Source: Helicobacter rodentium ATCC 700285 (GTDB taxonomy: Bacteria > Campylobacterota > Campylobacteria > Campylobacterales > Helicobacteraceae). Taken from it: a DNA stretch of 64,000 nt. A program made the translations under genes and the position numbers. Location: assembly GCF_000687535.1 (NCBI RefSeq), contig NZ_JHWC01000001.1:124001-188000 (forward strand), written 5' to 3'. Shown here one piece after another: positions 56,726-64,000 of this stretch; position 1 is the stretch's first letter, and each line of letters begins with the position of its first letter. The notes under the pieces are model-generated. The model saw only the letters and a program-made list of their open reading frames with translations. It was not told the DNA's origin and ran no database searches.

Positions 56726-57271
56726 ATGTTAATAAATTTTCAAGGAAAAAGCCCAAAAATTGCCTCTGATGTCTTTATAGCAGAGGGAGCTAAGATCATC
56801 GGTGAAGTAGAAATTGGTAAAGATTCTAGTATATGGTTTAACTGCGTCTTGCGAGGCGATGAAAACTTTATCAAAATAGGTGAACGCACAAATATTCAAG
56901 ACTTAACCACTTTGCATATTTGGCACAGACTCTTTAATGAGAAGGGCGAAATAATAGATTCAGGATTCCCTGTCATCATAGGAGACGATGTTACAATTGG
57001 ACACAACTGCATTATTCACGCTTGCAAGATTGAATCTTGTTGCCTCATTGGTATGCACTCGTGCATTATGGACGATGTTTGCATTGGGGAAAATAGTATT
57101 GTGGGAGCTGGGAGCGTTGTAACAAAAGGCAAAAAATTCCCTCCACGCTCACTCATCTTAGGAAATCCTGCAAAACTTGTTAGGGAATTAAGAGAAGAGG
57201 AAATAGCCCTCATCAAAGAATCAGCGCAAAATTATGTCCGCTTCAAAAATAAATTTTTAAACAATAAATAA
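56726..57271 (+). CDS. gamma-carbonic-anhydrase-family hexapeptide protein
   Basis: A 181-residue left-handed beta-helix protein of the YrdA/PaaY class. Hexapeptide repeats run through most of the chain (SSIWFNCVLRGDENFIKIGE, DVTIGHNCIIHACKIES, CCLIGMHSCIMDDVCIGENS, IVGAGSVVTKGKKFPPRS). Three His residues (in LHIWHR, IGHN and MHS) are placed to bind zinc. Activity as a carbonic anhydrase is not certain for this branch. It follows dld by 30 bp. Confidence 0.88.
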   Translation: MLINFQGKSPKIASDVFIAEGAKIIGEVEIGKDSSIWFNCVLRGDENFIKIGERTNIQDLTTLHIWHRLFNEKGEIIDSGFPVIIGDDVTIGHNCIIHACKIESCCLIGMHSCIMDDVCIGENSIVGAGSVVTKGKKFPPRSLILGNPAKLVRELREEEIALIKESAQNYVRFKNKFLNNK

Positions 57272-57385
57272 GAATTGTTTAAAAATGAAATTACCGCAAT
57301 ACAAATAAGATTAAAGAATGCAAAAATGTTTTAAAGTTGTTTTGTTGTGGCAGAGATATTATAAAGAATCAAGCAAATTTGCTAG

Positions 57386-57478
57386 ATTATAGATTATTTT
57401 TGGCATAGCCCTCGCAATGACGCAAAGTTAGATTCTATCATTGTGAGAATCTGCGCAGTGTATTCGTGGCAATCCGCC
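57386..57478. repeat. two degenerate palindromic repeat units
   Basis: Units at 57386-57422 (inverted) and 57436-57478 share CTCGCAATGACG and GTGGCAATCC with the other clusters but carry more changes. Elsewhere in 57272-57637 there is a short perfect hairpin (GCAAGGGA, CAA, TCCCTTGC at 57608-57626) just after lutC, which may slow or end transcription from either side. No gene is seen. Confidence 0.7.
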
Positions 57479-57637
57479 AATTTAAGCAGTTAAATAATAA
57501 GGGTTCTTGATTGTTTTGTCTTTTAAGATTATTAGGCTAAAAAATCACACACAATTAAACCTTGCTTTGTTGGAAAGGATTGGCATAAGTTAGTTAAGAG
57601 GTTAGACGCAAGGGACAATCCCTTGCAAAGATATGTT

Positions 57638-58297
57638 TTAATAAAGTAGTAAATGCACTTTCTGTGAGCCATGCACTCCAAAAACCGTGATAAGCTCAAT
57701 ATCAGCAGTGCGTGAAGGACCCGCAATAAATAAAATATTACTAGGCAAAACTTCATTTTCAGCTTTGACTAAATTTAAGGCTTCCGCTAGACTTCCGACA
57801 ACATTTTCTTTCTTTAATAGCATAATACAAAGTGTTGGTGCAAGACTTAGCATTCTAGGTTGAGCGCTAGAAGAATGCACCAATGCAACGCCGTGTGAGC
57901 TAATACCAAACTTTGCACGAACAACAGAAAAATCGCTATGGAAAACTTCCGCTCTTAAATTTTCAATTTCTTGATTGAAGCACACTTTTTGCGTTGCTTC
58001 AATCTTGTCAATATCCAACCCCAAGCTTTCGCTATAAATCATTTTTTGATAGCCATAACTTTTAACAATCTCGTTAATTTTACTCTCCAAACTACCGCTA
58101 TCGCATTCCTCTACAATATATTTATTGTCCGTCATTTTGCGCTTCATTTCCTCTAGCTTTTCACCACTTCTTTGGATATGCACCACAGGATCTACACTTG
58201 CTTTGTATTCAAAATCTGGCATTTTATGAGCTTTTTTCAATCTCTCTAAAATTTGCCCCTTACTGCGTTGTGAAATCTTTTCAATTCTGCTATTCAT
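57638..58297 (-). CDS. lutC: lactate utilization protein LutC (LUD domain)
   Basis: I chose the ATG at 58297 (219 residues), which overlaps the lutB stop by 8 bp. The longer frame to 58369 adds 24 residues inside lutB. The LUD domain is recognisable from SHGVALVHSSSAQPRMLSLA and LFIAGPSRTADIELITVFGV with HGSQKVH near the end. With LutA and LutB it forms the L-lactate oxidation complex. Confidence 0.92.
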   Translation of the reverse strand: MNSRIEKISQRSKGQILERLKKAHKMPDFEYKASVDPVVHIQRSGEKLEEMKRKMTDNKYIVEECDSGSLESKINEIVKSYGYQKMIYSESLGLDIDKIEATQKVCFNQEIENLRAEVFHSDFSVVRAKFGISSHGVALVHSSSAQPRMLSLAPTLCIMLLKKENVVGSLAEALNLVKAENEVLPSNILFIAGPSRTADIELITVFGVHGSQKVHLLLY

Positions 58298-59732
58298 AAT
58301 GCACCCCTTGCAATTCTTGAATCTTTTGATAAAGATTACCCTCCATTTGAGGCAGTTCTTTAAACGCACTCCATTTCTTAATCACAGGCAAAGAATCCTT
58401 GAAGCGATGCAATATGCTATTAAAACGATGCGCATTCCCGAGTGAAAATCTCCATAAAGCACCATTGGTAGCAACTTTAGCAAAACCTTGCATACCCAAA
58501 GCTTCACTTTTGTTAAACTCCAACATACTAGCACCCAAAGGCGGATTCTCTCCCTGACCGATTTTATTGCTTCGTAACTTTCTAATCAAATCTGCCAATG
58601 GAATCTTAACAGGGCAAACCTCGCTACATCGTCCGCAAAGTGAACAGAAACTCAAAATATCGCCCGTTGTATCAATCCCAAAGAGATTTGGACTAATGAC
58701 TTCGCCAATAGGTCCGGGGTAAATGGTTTGGTAAGTATGTCCGCCGATTTTATCATACACGGGACAAAAATTCATACAAGCTCCACAGCGAATACAACGC
58801 AATGCTTCACAATAATCAGAATGTGAAAGCATATCACTTCTATGGTGATCAAACAAGATAATATGCACTTCCTTAGGTCCATCTAAATCACCATTTTTTC
58901 GTGGGGAAGTAATGATATTATTGTAAGTTGGGATAAATTGTCCTGTTGCAGAAGGAGTGAGTAAATGCACCATTGTTGCTGCGTCCTCAAAAGTCTCCAT
59001 CACCTTTTCAATTCCACAAATTGCTACGTGAATTTCTGGGGCTGTGGTACACATTCTGCCATTCCCCTCATTTTCAATAAGCCAAAATGCGCCCTCTTTG
59101 CTCATTGCAAAATTGACACCGCTTAAGCCCATTTGTAAGCCCTCAAACTCATCTCTTAGATGCTTTCTTGCGATTGCATTGAGCTTTTCTGGTTCAGATT
59201 CTAAAGGAGCATTGAGCTTTTCTTGAAAAATCTTACCCACTTCATAACGATTGCGATGAATCGCAGGCACGACGATATGCACAGGGGTTTCGTGATTGAG
59301 CTGCAAAATTAACTCACCCAAGTCTGTTTCAATCGCATTAATGCCCTTTTTTTCAAGAAAATGGTTTAACCCAATTTCCTCACTCGCCATAGATTTACCT
59401 TTTAAAATCTTGGTGATATTCTTTTCTTTCATTAATTCATAAACAATCTCACAAGCATCATCACTACCCGAAGCCCAATGCACTTGGATTCCATTTTTTG
59501 TGGCATTCTTTTCAAACTCTAAAAGCCGTTCTTCTAGGCTCATAAGGGCATTATTTTTTGCTTGTTGCGCCTTTGCCCTTAATCCCTGCCAATCCTCAAA
59601 TTTCTCATCAATGATTTTTAAACGATTCCGCTGTAATGTGTGCATAGCAACACTCAAATTATCTCGCATTTGGGAATCATTCAACTTTGTATGCACGATT
59701 TGTTCGTGCGAAATTTTGTGCCCTATACTCAT
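58290..59732 (-). CDS. lutB: iron-sulfur lactate utilization protein LutB
   Basis: The 480-residue protein has an N-terminal LUD domain (MASEEIGLNHFLEKKGINAI, EGAFWLIENEGNGRMCTTAP) and two [4Fe-4S] sites: CIRCGACMNFCPVYDKIGGH and CSLCGRCSEVCPVKIPLADL. It passes electrons in LutABC. It overlaps lutA by 4 bp and lutC by 8 bp. Confidence 0.95.
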   Translation of the reverse strand: MSIGHKISHEQIVHTKLNDSQMRDNLSVAMHTLQRNRLKIIDEKFEDWQGLRAKAQQAKNNALMSLEERLLEFEKNATKNGIQVHWASGSDDACEIVYELMKEKNITKILKGKSMASEEIGLNHFLEKKGINAIETDLGELILQLNHETPVHIVVPAIHRNRYEVGKIFQEKLNAPLESEPEKLNAIARKHLRDEFEGLQMGLSGVNFAMSKEGAFWLIENEGNGRMCTTAPEIHVAICGIEKVMETFEDAATMVHLLTPSATGQFIPTYNNIITSPRKNGDLDGPKEVHIILFDHHRSDMLSHSDYCEALRCIRCGACMNFCPVYDKIGGHTYQTIYPGPIGEVISPNLFGIDTTGDILSFCSLCGRCSEVCPVKIPLADLIRKLRSNKIGQGENPPLGASMLEFNKSEALGMQGFAKVATNGALWRFSLGNAHRFNSILHRFKDSLPVIKKWSAFKELPQMEGNLYQKIQELQGVHYE

Positions 59733-60466
59733 AGATTAACCCCCTCCAATCGTTTCAATAAAAATTCATAGAGATGAATACCTTTTGTATCTACTCCTAA
59801 TTTGCTCATCGTGCCTTGAATATTCAAAAGACAACCTCCATCGCCACTAACGACATATTTTGCACCGGTATTTTGAATATCTTTAATCTTTTGCATTACC
59901 ATAGCATTAGAAATTTCAGGCTCTTTGACAGAGAATGTCCCGCCAAATCCACAGCACTCCTCTTCAAACTCTAAAGGCACTAATTCTACATTTTTCAAAC
60001 GCTTAATAAGATTCTTACTTGCGTTAATGCTATTTTGAATCCTTAAGGCGTGGCAATTTGAATGCCAAGTAACTTTGATATTCTCGCCCTTATCCTCATA
60101 ATCCACATTTAACACATCGTCCAAATATTGACTTAACTCTATAACGCGTCCGCTAAATTCTTTAACCAAATCAAAGTGAGAATCCCCCTTAAAAAGTTGC
60201 AAATAGTCGTGGCTCATCATTCCTGCGCAAGAACCACTTGGCACAACAATAGGGTAATCCTCGGGAAATTGTTTAATATTATAAAGCGCAACTTCTTTAC
60301 TCTCTTTAAAGTAACCCGAGTTAAAGGAAGGTTGTGCGCAACAGGTTTGATTTTTTTTAAAAATCACTTCTACTCCTTCGCGGCGAAGGAGTTTGATTCC
60401 GCTTAATACAGCCTCTTGCATAGCTGCTGTTCCTAAACAAGTGGCGAAAAAATAAACCTTTCTCAT
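59729..60466 (-). CDS. lutA: lactate utilization protein LutA (CCG domain)
   Basis: A 245-residue protein with two CCG domains: KKNQTCCAQPSFNSGYFKES, WHSNCHALR, and EFEEECCGFGGTFSVKEPEI. The Cys residues hold an iron-sulfur cluster of the heterodisulfide-reductase type. It lies 9 bp after lctP and overlaps lutB by 4 bp, so lctP-lutA-lutB-lutC is one operon. Confidence 0.95.
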   Translation of the reverse strand: MRKVYFFATCLGTAAMQEAVLSGIKLLRREGVEVIFKKNQTCCAQPSFNSGYFKESKEVALYNIKQFPEDYPIVVPSGSCAGMMSHDYLQLFKGDSHFDLVKEFSGRVIELSQYLDDVLNVDYEDKGENIKVTWHSNCHALRIQNSINASKNLIKRLKNVELVPLEFEEECCGFGGTFSVKEPEISNAMVMQKIKDIQNTGAKYVVSGDGGCLLNIQGTMSKLGVDTKGIHLYEFLLKRLEGVNL

Positions 60467-60475
60467 TACGATTCC

Positions 60476-62119
60476 TTATTTAACCAAAGGGACAATTTCT
60501 GGAATGATAGCTCCAAGCATTGTTGCAATGATAAATGTCCAAATTCCAATCAACAAAATAAAGCCAATAGAATATTTCAATGTGAATTTAAACAAATCGG
60601 ATTCTTTACCAACTAAACCAACCGCTGCACAAGCAATAGCAATAGATTGCGGAGAAATCATTTTTCCTACAACACCACCCACAGAGTTTGCTGCCAAGAA
60701 TAACGCCTCGCTAATGCCTAGCTCTCTAGCGGTTACTTGTTGCAATGGACCAAATAGCAAGTTTGCGCTTGTATCACTTCCCGTGATAAATACGCCTAGC
60801 CACCCAATCACTGGGCTAAAGAAAGAGAAAGCTTGTCCGGTTTGTGCCAAAGCAGTTCCTAAAGTCGCACTCATTGCAGAATTTTTTGCGATGAAAGCAA
60901 ATGCAACAACAAGCCCGATAGTAATACAAGGAATCGCCATTTCCTTTAGGGTCTCCCAAAAGCACTCTCCCGCATCATTCGCCTTAATTTTTAGCGTCCA
61001 AATTGTCAAAAACGCCGCAAGTAAAATTGCTGTTCCTGCTTGGAGTGCGATAAAGTTAATCGGCAAACTTAATCCAACAGCCTTGCCATTTGGATCTACG
61101 ATTCCACTTTGGATATTGTTAAACATAATGGTAACTTGCGTATAATCAAAGATTGCGCCCTTTGCAAAGAGTGCCTTAAACCAAGGCTGTGTCCAAATCA
61201 CAATACAAATAATAAGCAAAATAAAAGGCATCCACGCTCTAACAATCACTCCAAGCTCTAATTTTTGTTGATTAGAGAAATCTTTTTTGTCATCAAGGCG
61301 GAAAATATTTTTAGGCTGCCACACTTTTAAAAAGATTGTTGTACAAGCTAGAGAAACAATCGCAGAAACAATATCGGGCAACTCTGCACCCAAGTAGTTT
61401 GAGCTAAAAAATTGTGTCCCAGTAAAGCTTACAGCCGCAACCAAAATTGCAGGGAAAGTTTCTTTAACTCCTTTGAATCCGTCCATCAAAAATACGATAA
61501 AAAATGGCACAGAAAGGCTTAAAGGCACAAGCATTCTACCCACCATTGCAGAAACCGCATATTGTTCTACGCCCACAAGGTTTGTCATCGCAATAATTGG
61601 AATCCCAACCGCACCAAATGCTACAGGAGCGGTATTTGCAATCAAGCAAAGTCCTGCTGCATAAAGGGGTTTTAGCCCAAGCCCTACAAGTAACGCAGCA
61701 GTGATTGCAACGGGACCACCAAAGCCGATTGCACCCTCCAAAAAAGAGCCGAAGCAAAAGCCAATCAAAATCACTTGGATTCTATGGTCAGGTGTGATAG
61801 AAATAACACTCTGCTTAATCACTTCAAAAGAACCTGATTTTACGCTAAGTTTGTAAAGGAAAATCGCCGCAATGATAATCCAAGCAATCGGCCACATTCC
61901 TTGCGCAAAACCCTGCACAAAACTTGCGCCAATCAAAGAGAAAGGCATTCCATAGATAAAAAACGCAATCAAAGTTGCGACAATCACGGTGATAAACCCT
62001 GCTTGGTAACCTTTTAGCTTAAACACTAACAAACAAAGCAAAAAGCACAGAATCGGCAAAAACGCCACTACTGCACTTAGCCAAATACTTCCTAACGGAT
62101 CAACGACTTGTTGCCACAT
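60476..62119 (-). CDS. lctP: L-lactate permease LctP
   Basis: A 547-residue protein with about 13 membrane helices. Family motifs include GSFLEGAIGFGGPVAITAAL, the LCLIANTAPVAFGAVGIPII segment, GSDTSANLLFGPLQ and AANSVGGVVGKMISPQSIAI. It imports lactate with protons. The ATG has GGAGGAAC upstream. The 206-bp region before it is very AT-rich and holds the promoter, which I could not place precisely. Confidence 0.95.
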   Translation of the reverse strand: MWQQVVDPLGSIWLSAVVAFLPILCFLLCLLVFKLKGYQAGFITVIVATLIAFFIYGMPFSLIGASFVQGFAQGMWPIAWIIIAAIFLYKLSVKSGSFEVIKQSVISITPDHRIQVILIGFCFGSFLEGAIGFGGPVAITAALLVGLGLKPLYAAGLCLIANTAPVAFGAVGIPIIAMTNLVGVEQYAVSAMVGRMLVPLSLSVPFFIVFLMDGFKGVKETFPAILVAAVSFTGTQFFSSNYLGAELPDIVSAIVSLACTTIFLKVWQPKNIFRLDDKKDFSNQQKLELGVIVRAWMPFILLIICIVIWTQPWFKALFAKGAIFDYTQVTIMFNNIQSGIVDPNGKAVGLSLPINFIALQAGTAILLAAFLTIWTLKIKANDAGECFWETLKEMAIPCITIGLVVAFAFIAKNSAMSATLGTALAQTGQAFSFFSPVIGWLGVFITGSDTSANLLFGPLQQVTARELGISEALFLAANSVGGVVGKMISPQSIAIACAAVGLVGKESDLFKFTLKYSIGFILLIGIWTFIIATMLGAIIPEIVPLVK

Positions 62120-62281
62120 AGTTCCTCCAAAAATTTAATTTAATCTATTTAATTTATTCAAATTTTATTTAAGAACAATTAAAATAATTTATTTTAGGAA
62201 AATTAAATCTTCATTTAAGCAAAAAAGTAACATTTGTTAATAAAAACTTCAGTGATTGTAAATAATTTTTAAAAAGTAACC

Positions 62282-62319
62282 AAAAAATTGCAATGGTATC
62301 TTATAGGTTACCATTGCAA
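62282..62319 (-). terminator. rho-independent terminator after serA
   Basis: On the minus strand TTGCAATGGTA pairs with TACCATTGCAA over 11 perfect base pairs around a 10-base loop, and is followed at once by TTTTTT. It starts 7 bp after the serA stop. Confidence 0.85.
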
Positions 62320-62325
62320 AGAATC

Positions 62326-63909
62326 TTATAACACTACATATTTAATAGAGATGCAAGCTTCTAGGCTAGATAATTCATTTAATACGGCAGACGAAACCGC
62401 ATCATCTACGATAATTAAGGCTAGTGCTTCTTTACCATAACGTCCTAGACGAAAATCGGCAATATTAATTTGATGCTTTGCTAAAGTTGTGCCGACAAAT
62501 CCAATAACACCGGGGGTATCATCATTCCTAAACAGAATCATCTTACCTTTTGGCTCAATATCTAATGCAAAATTATTGATATTCACAATTTTTGGTGTTG
62601 AATCATTAAATACTGCACCACTCACGCTAAATTCTCCATTTTGAGTAAGCAAAGTAAGTTTGATTTGATTTTTATAAATACTTTGGGATTCTTTACCCTC
62701 TAATTTTACTTCAATTCCCCTTTCTTTAGCTACATAAGGCGCATTCACATAATTAACTTTATCCCCAACCGTCGCATTAAGGACTCCAACAAGCGCAAAA
62801 GTAGAAAGTGAAGCAAGATAATCCCGAATCTCACCCTCCGCTTCAAGCGTTATGGAACGCACTTCGTCTTTATTGATTTGGATTGCAAAAAATGCCATTT
62901 TCTGTACTAATTCCAAATATGCTTTCACAAAGCTTGGTAACTCATTTTCTTTGATTGGTAAATTTAAAGCATTAGGAAAGCTTGAACCCCTTGCAGCTTC
63001 TAGTGCTGCTTGTGCCGCTTGAATCGCAATTTTTTCTTGAGATTCTAAAGTATTTGCACCAATATGTGGTGTTACATAAACATTCTTCAAATCCAAAAGC
63101 TTATTGGAAATTCCGGGTTCTTTTGCAAATACATCAATCCCAGCCCATCTTATTTTTTTGGATTCCAACGCCTCATAAAGTGCATCTTCATTATATAAGC
63201 CACCACGTGCGCAGTTGATAAGAATCACGCCATCTTTCATTTTGGCTATTTGTTCTTTATCAATCATATTAATCGTTTCTTTATTTTTAGGAGTGTGGAT
63301 TGTAATAATATCACAGCTTAAAATATCATCAAAATTTCTTGTGTATGCAATACCGACATCTGTGGCTTTGGCAGGATTAATATAAGGGTCGTAAGCAACA
63401 ACTTCCATTTCAAAAGATTTCATACGCTTTCCTACCCTACTTCCGATATTACCAAATCCAATAATTCCAAGCTTTTTATCTTTTAATTCTGTGCCATACC
63501 AATCTTCTCTTTTCCACTTGCGCTCTATTTTAAGTTGTGCATTTGCTTCAGGAAATCTACGAATCGCACTTAAAATGTGCGCACAAGTCAATTCTACCGC
63601 CGCTATCGTATTAGCAGTAGGAACATTCATTACCACCACACCTTTTTTGCTAGATTTTTCAATATCTACATTATCCACTCCTACCCCTGCACGGACAACA
63701 GCACGCAGTTTTGTCGCGGATTCCAAAAAACTTTCATCAACATCTGTTGAGCTTCTAGTAATCGCAACATCTGCTTTATATAACTCTTTTTTCAACTCCT
63801 CTTTAGGCAAACTTGCTAGATTAAGCATTTCTATCTCTGCATCTTTTGCCAACAAATCCAAACCGCTTTGATGAATATGATCACATACAATAATCGTATA
63901 TTTTGACAT
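62326..63909 (-). CDS. serA: D-3-phosphoglycerate dehydrogenase
   Basis: The 527-residue long form has the NAD-binding loop LGIIGFGNIGSRVGKRMKSF, catalytic residues in INCARGGLYNEDAL and VTPHIGANTLESQEKIAIQA, an intervening ASB domain, and a C-terminal ACT domain (DDTPGVIGFVGTTLAKHQIN) for serine feedback. It starts serine synthesis. It begins 16 bp after the gene on its right and has a strong terminator. Confidence 0.96.
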   Translation of the reverse strand: MSKYTIIVCDHIHQSGLDLLAKDAEIEMLNLASLPKEELKKELYKADVAITRSSTDVDESFLESATKLRAVVRAGVGVDNVDIEKSSKKGVVVMNVPTANTIAAVELTCAHILSAIRRFPEANAQLKIERKWKREDWYGTELKDKKLGIIGFGNIGSRVGKRMKSFEMEVVAYDPYINPAKATDVGIAYTRNFDDILSCDIITIHTPKNKETINMIDKEQIAKMKDGVILINCARGGLYNEDALYEALESKKIRWAGIDVFAKEPGISNKLLDLKNVYVTPHIGANTLESQEKIAIQAAQAALEAARGSSFPNALNLPIKENELPSFVKAYLELVQKMAFFAIQINKDEVRSITLEAEGEIRDYLASLSTFALVGVLNATVGDKVNYVNAPYVAKERGIEVKLEGKESQSIYKNQIKLTLLTQNGEFSVSGAVFNDSTPKIVNINNFALDIEPKGKMILFRNDDTPGVIGFVGTTLAKHQINIADFRLGRYGKEALALIIVDDAVSSAVLNELSSLEACISIKYVVL

Positions 63910-63925
63910 TTAACTCTCCATTCCT

Positions 63926-64000
63926 TTAAGTTTTAGATAAAGTATAATTAATTTCGTAATGTTTTAATTTCTCTAACACACTACGAAGGTAATTTTCATC
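63926..64000 (-). CDS. C-terminal end of a conserved hypothetical protein (gene continues past the right edge)
   Basis: The last 24 codons of a minus-strand frame read to the right edge, ending YEINYTLSKT and TAA at 63926. serA follows 16 bp downstream. In H. pylori and C. jejuni a small conserved hypothetical gene sits in this place beside rpsA, which fits, but the fragment is too short to prove it. Confidence 0.6.
   Translation of the reverse strand, partial: DENYLRSVLEKLKHYEINYTLSKT

Noticed and set aside
1-64000. tRNA, rRNA, tmRNA and riboswitch genes
   Set aside because: I looked for cloverleaf T-arm signatures, rRNA conserved blocks and leader structures in the gaps and saw none; a covariance-model scan would be needed to exclude small RNAs.

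Overview
The window looks like core chromosome of a Helicobacter-type Campylobacterota (Epsilonproteobacteria) species. The base composition is AT-rich. The gene orders truB-csrA-ispE-smpB-exbB-exbD, hisC-fliF-fliG-fliH-dxs and LapB-like/rnhA/rnc/aroC match what is known from Helicobacter and Campylobacter. Also typical are a soluble TlpD-like chemoreceptor with a zinc-binding CZB domain, PseG (flagellin glycosylation), a Dld/LutABC/LctP lactate module and CstA with its short partner. Several genes start with TTG. I see no rRNA, tRNA, CRISPR array, prophage or insertion sequence. The species cannot be named from this window.

Layout. 1-5.9 kb, minus strand: truB, csrA, ispE, smpB, exbB, exbD, a 60-residue membrane protein, and a very long MotA/ExbB-type protein with a coiled-coil tail (ZorA-like) that runs off the left edge. 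5.9-21.1 kb, plus strand: a lipoprotein, hypD, a superfamily 1 helicase, a cold-shock-domain/pseudo-receiver protein, hisC, fliFGH, dxs, and a mlaA-mlaC-MMPL lipid-transport set. 21.2-26.2 kb, minus strand: recJ, pyrG, and a cytochrome b plus four-cluster iron-sulfur protein pair without a catalytic subunit. 26.4-30.6 kb: an accessory island with an m5C methyltransferase, a restriction endonuclease, a frameshifted EVE-domain gene, a zinc-ribbon gene with an internal stop, a chloramphenicol-acetyltransferase-like gene, a decayed NAD(P)H-binding oxidoreductase and an HxlR regulator. 30.6-36 kb, minus strand: DUF411 protein, pseG, aroC, rnc, rnhA, LapB-like TPR protein. 36-40.5 kb, plus strand: dnaG, a PP-loop ATPase, a nitroreductase, tlpD. 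40.5-46.6 kb, minus strand: an RpoN-promoted flagellar-type gene, ybdD, cstA, hemE. 46.7-57.3 kb, plus strand: secA, lolC-like, a radical SAM protein, eptA, dgkA, dld, gamma carbonic anhydrase. 57.6-64 kb, minus strand: lutC, lutB, lutA, lctP, serA and the end of one more gene.

How the genes work together. The flagellar genes (fliFGH, the RpoN-promoted gene, pseG, csrA, tlpD) form a motility and taxis theme. Lipid and envelope genes (mlaA/mlaC/MMPL, lolC-like, eptA with dgkA, LapB-like) form an outer-membrane theme. dld, lutABC and lctP together allow uptake and oxidation of both lactate isomers.

Most interesting items: the ZorA-like motor protein at the left edge (its partner, if any, lies outside); a protein joining an OB-fold domain to a receiver domain whose phosphoacceptor Asp is Glu; the restriction-modification/EVE island; a family of about 125-150 bp composite palindromic repeats in five intergenic regions; and a strong excess of GATTC/GAATC that is weaker in the island.
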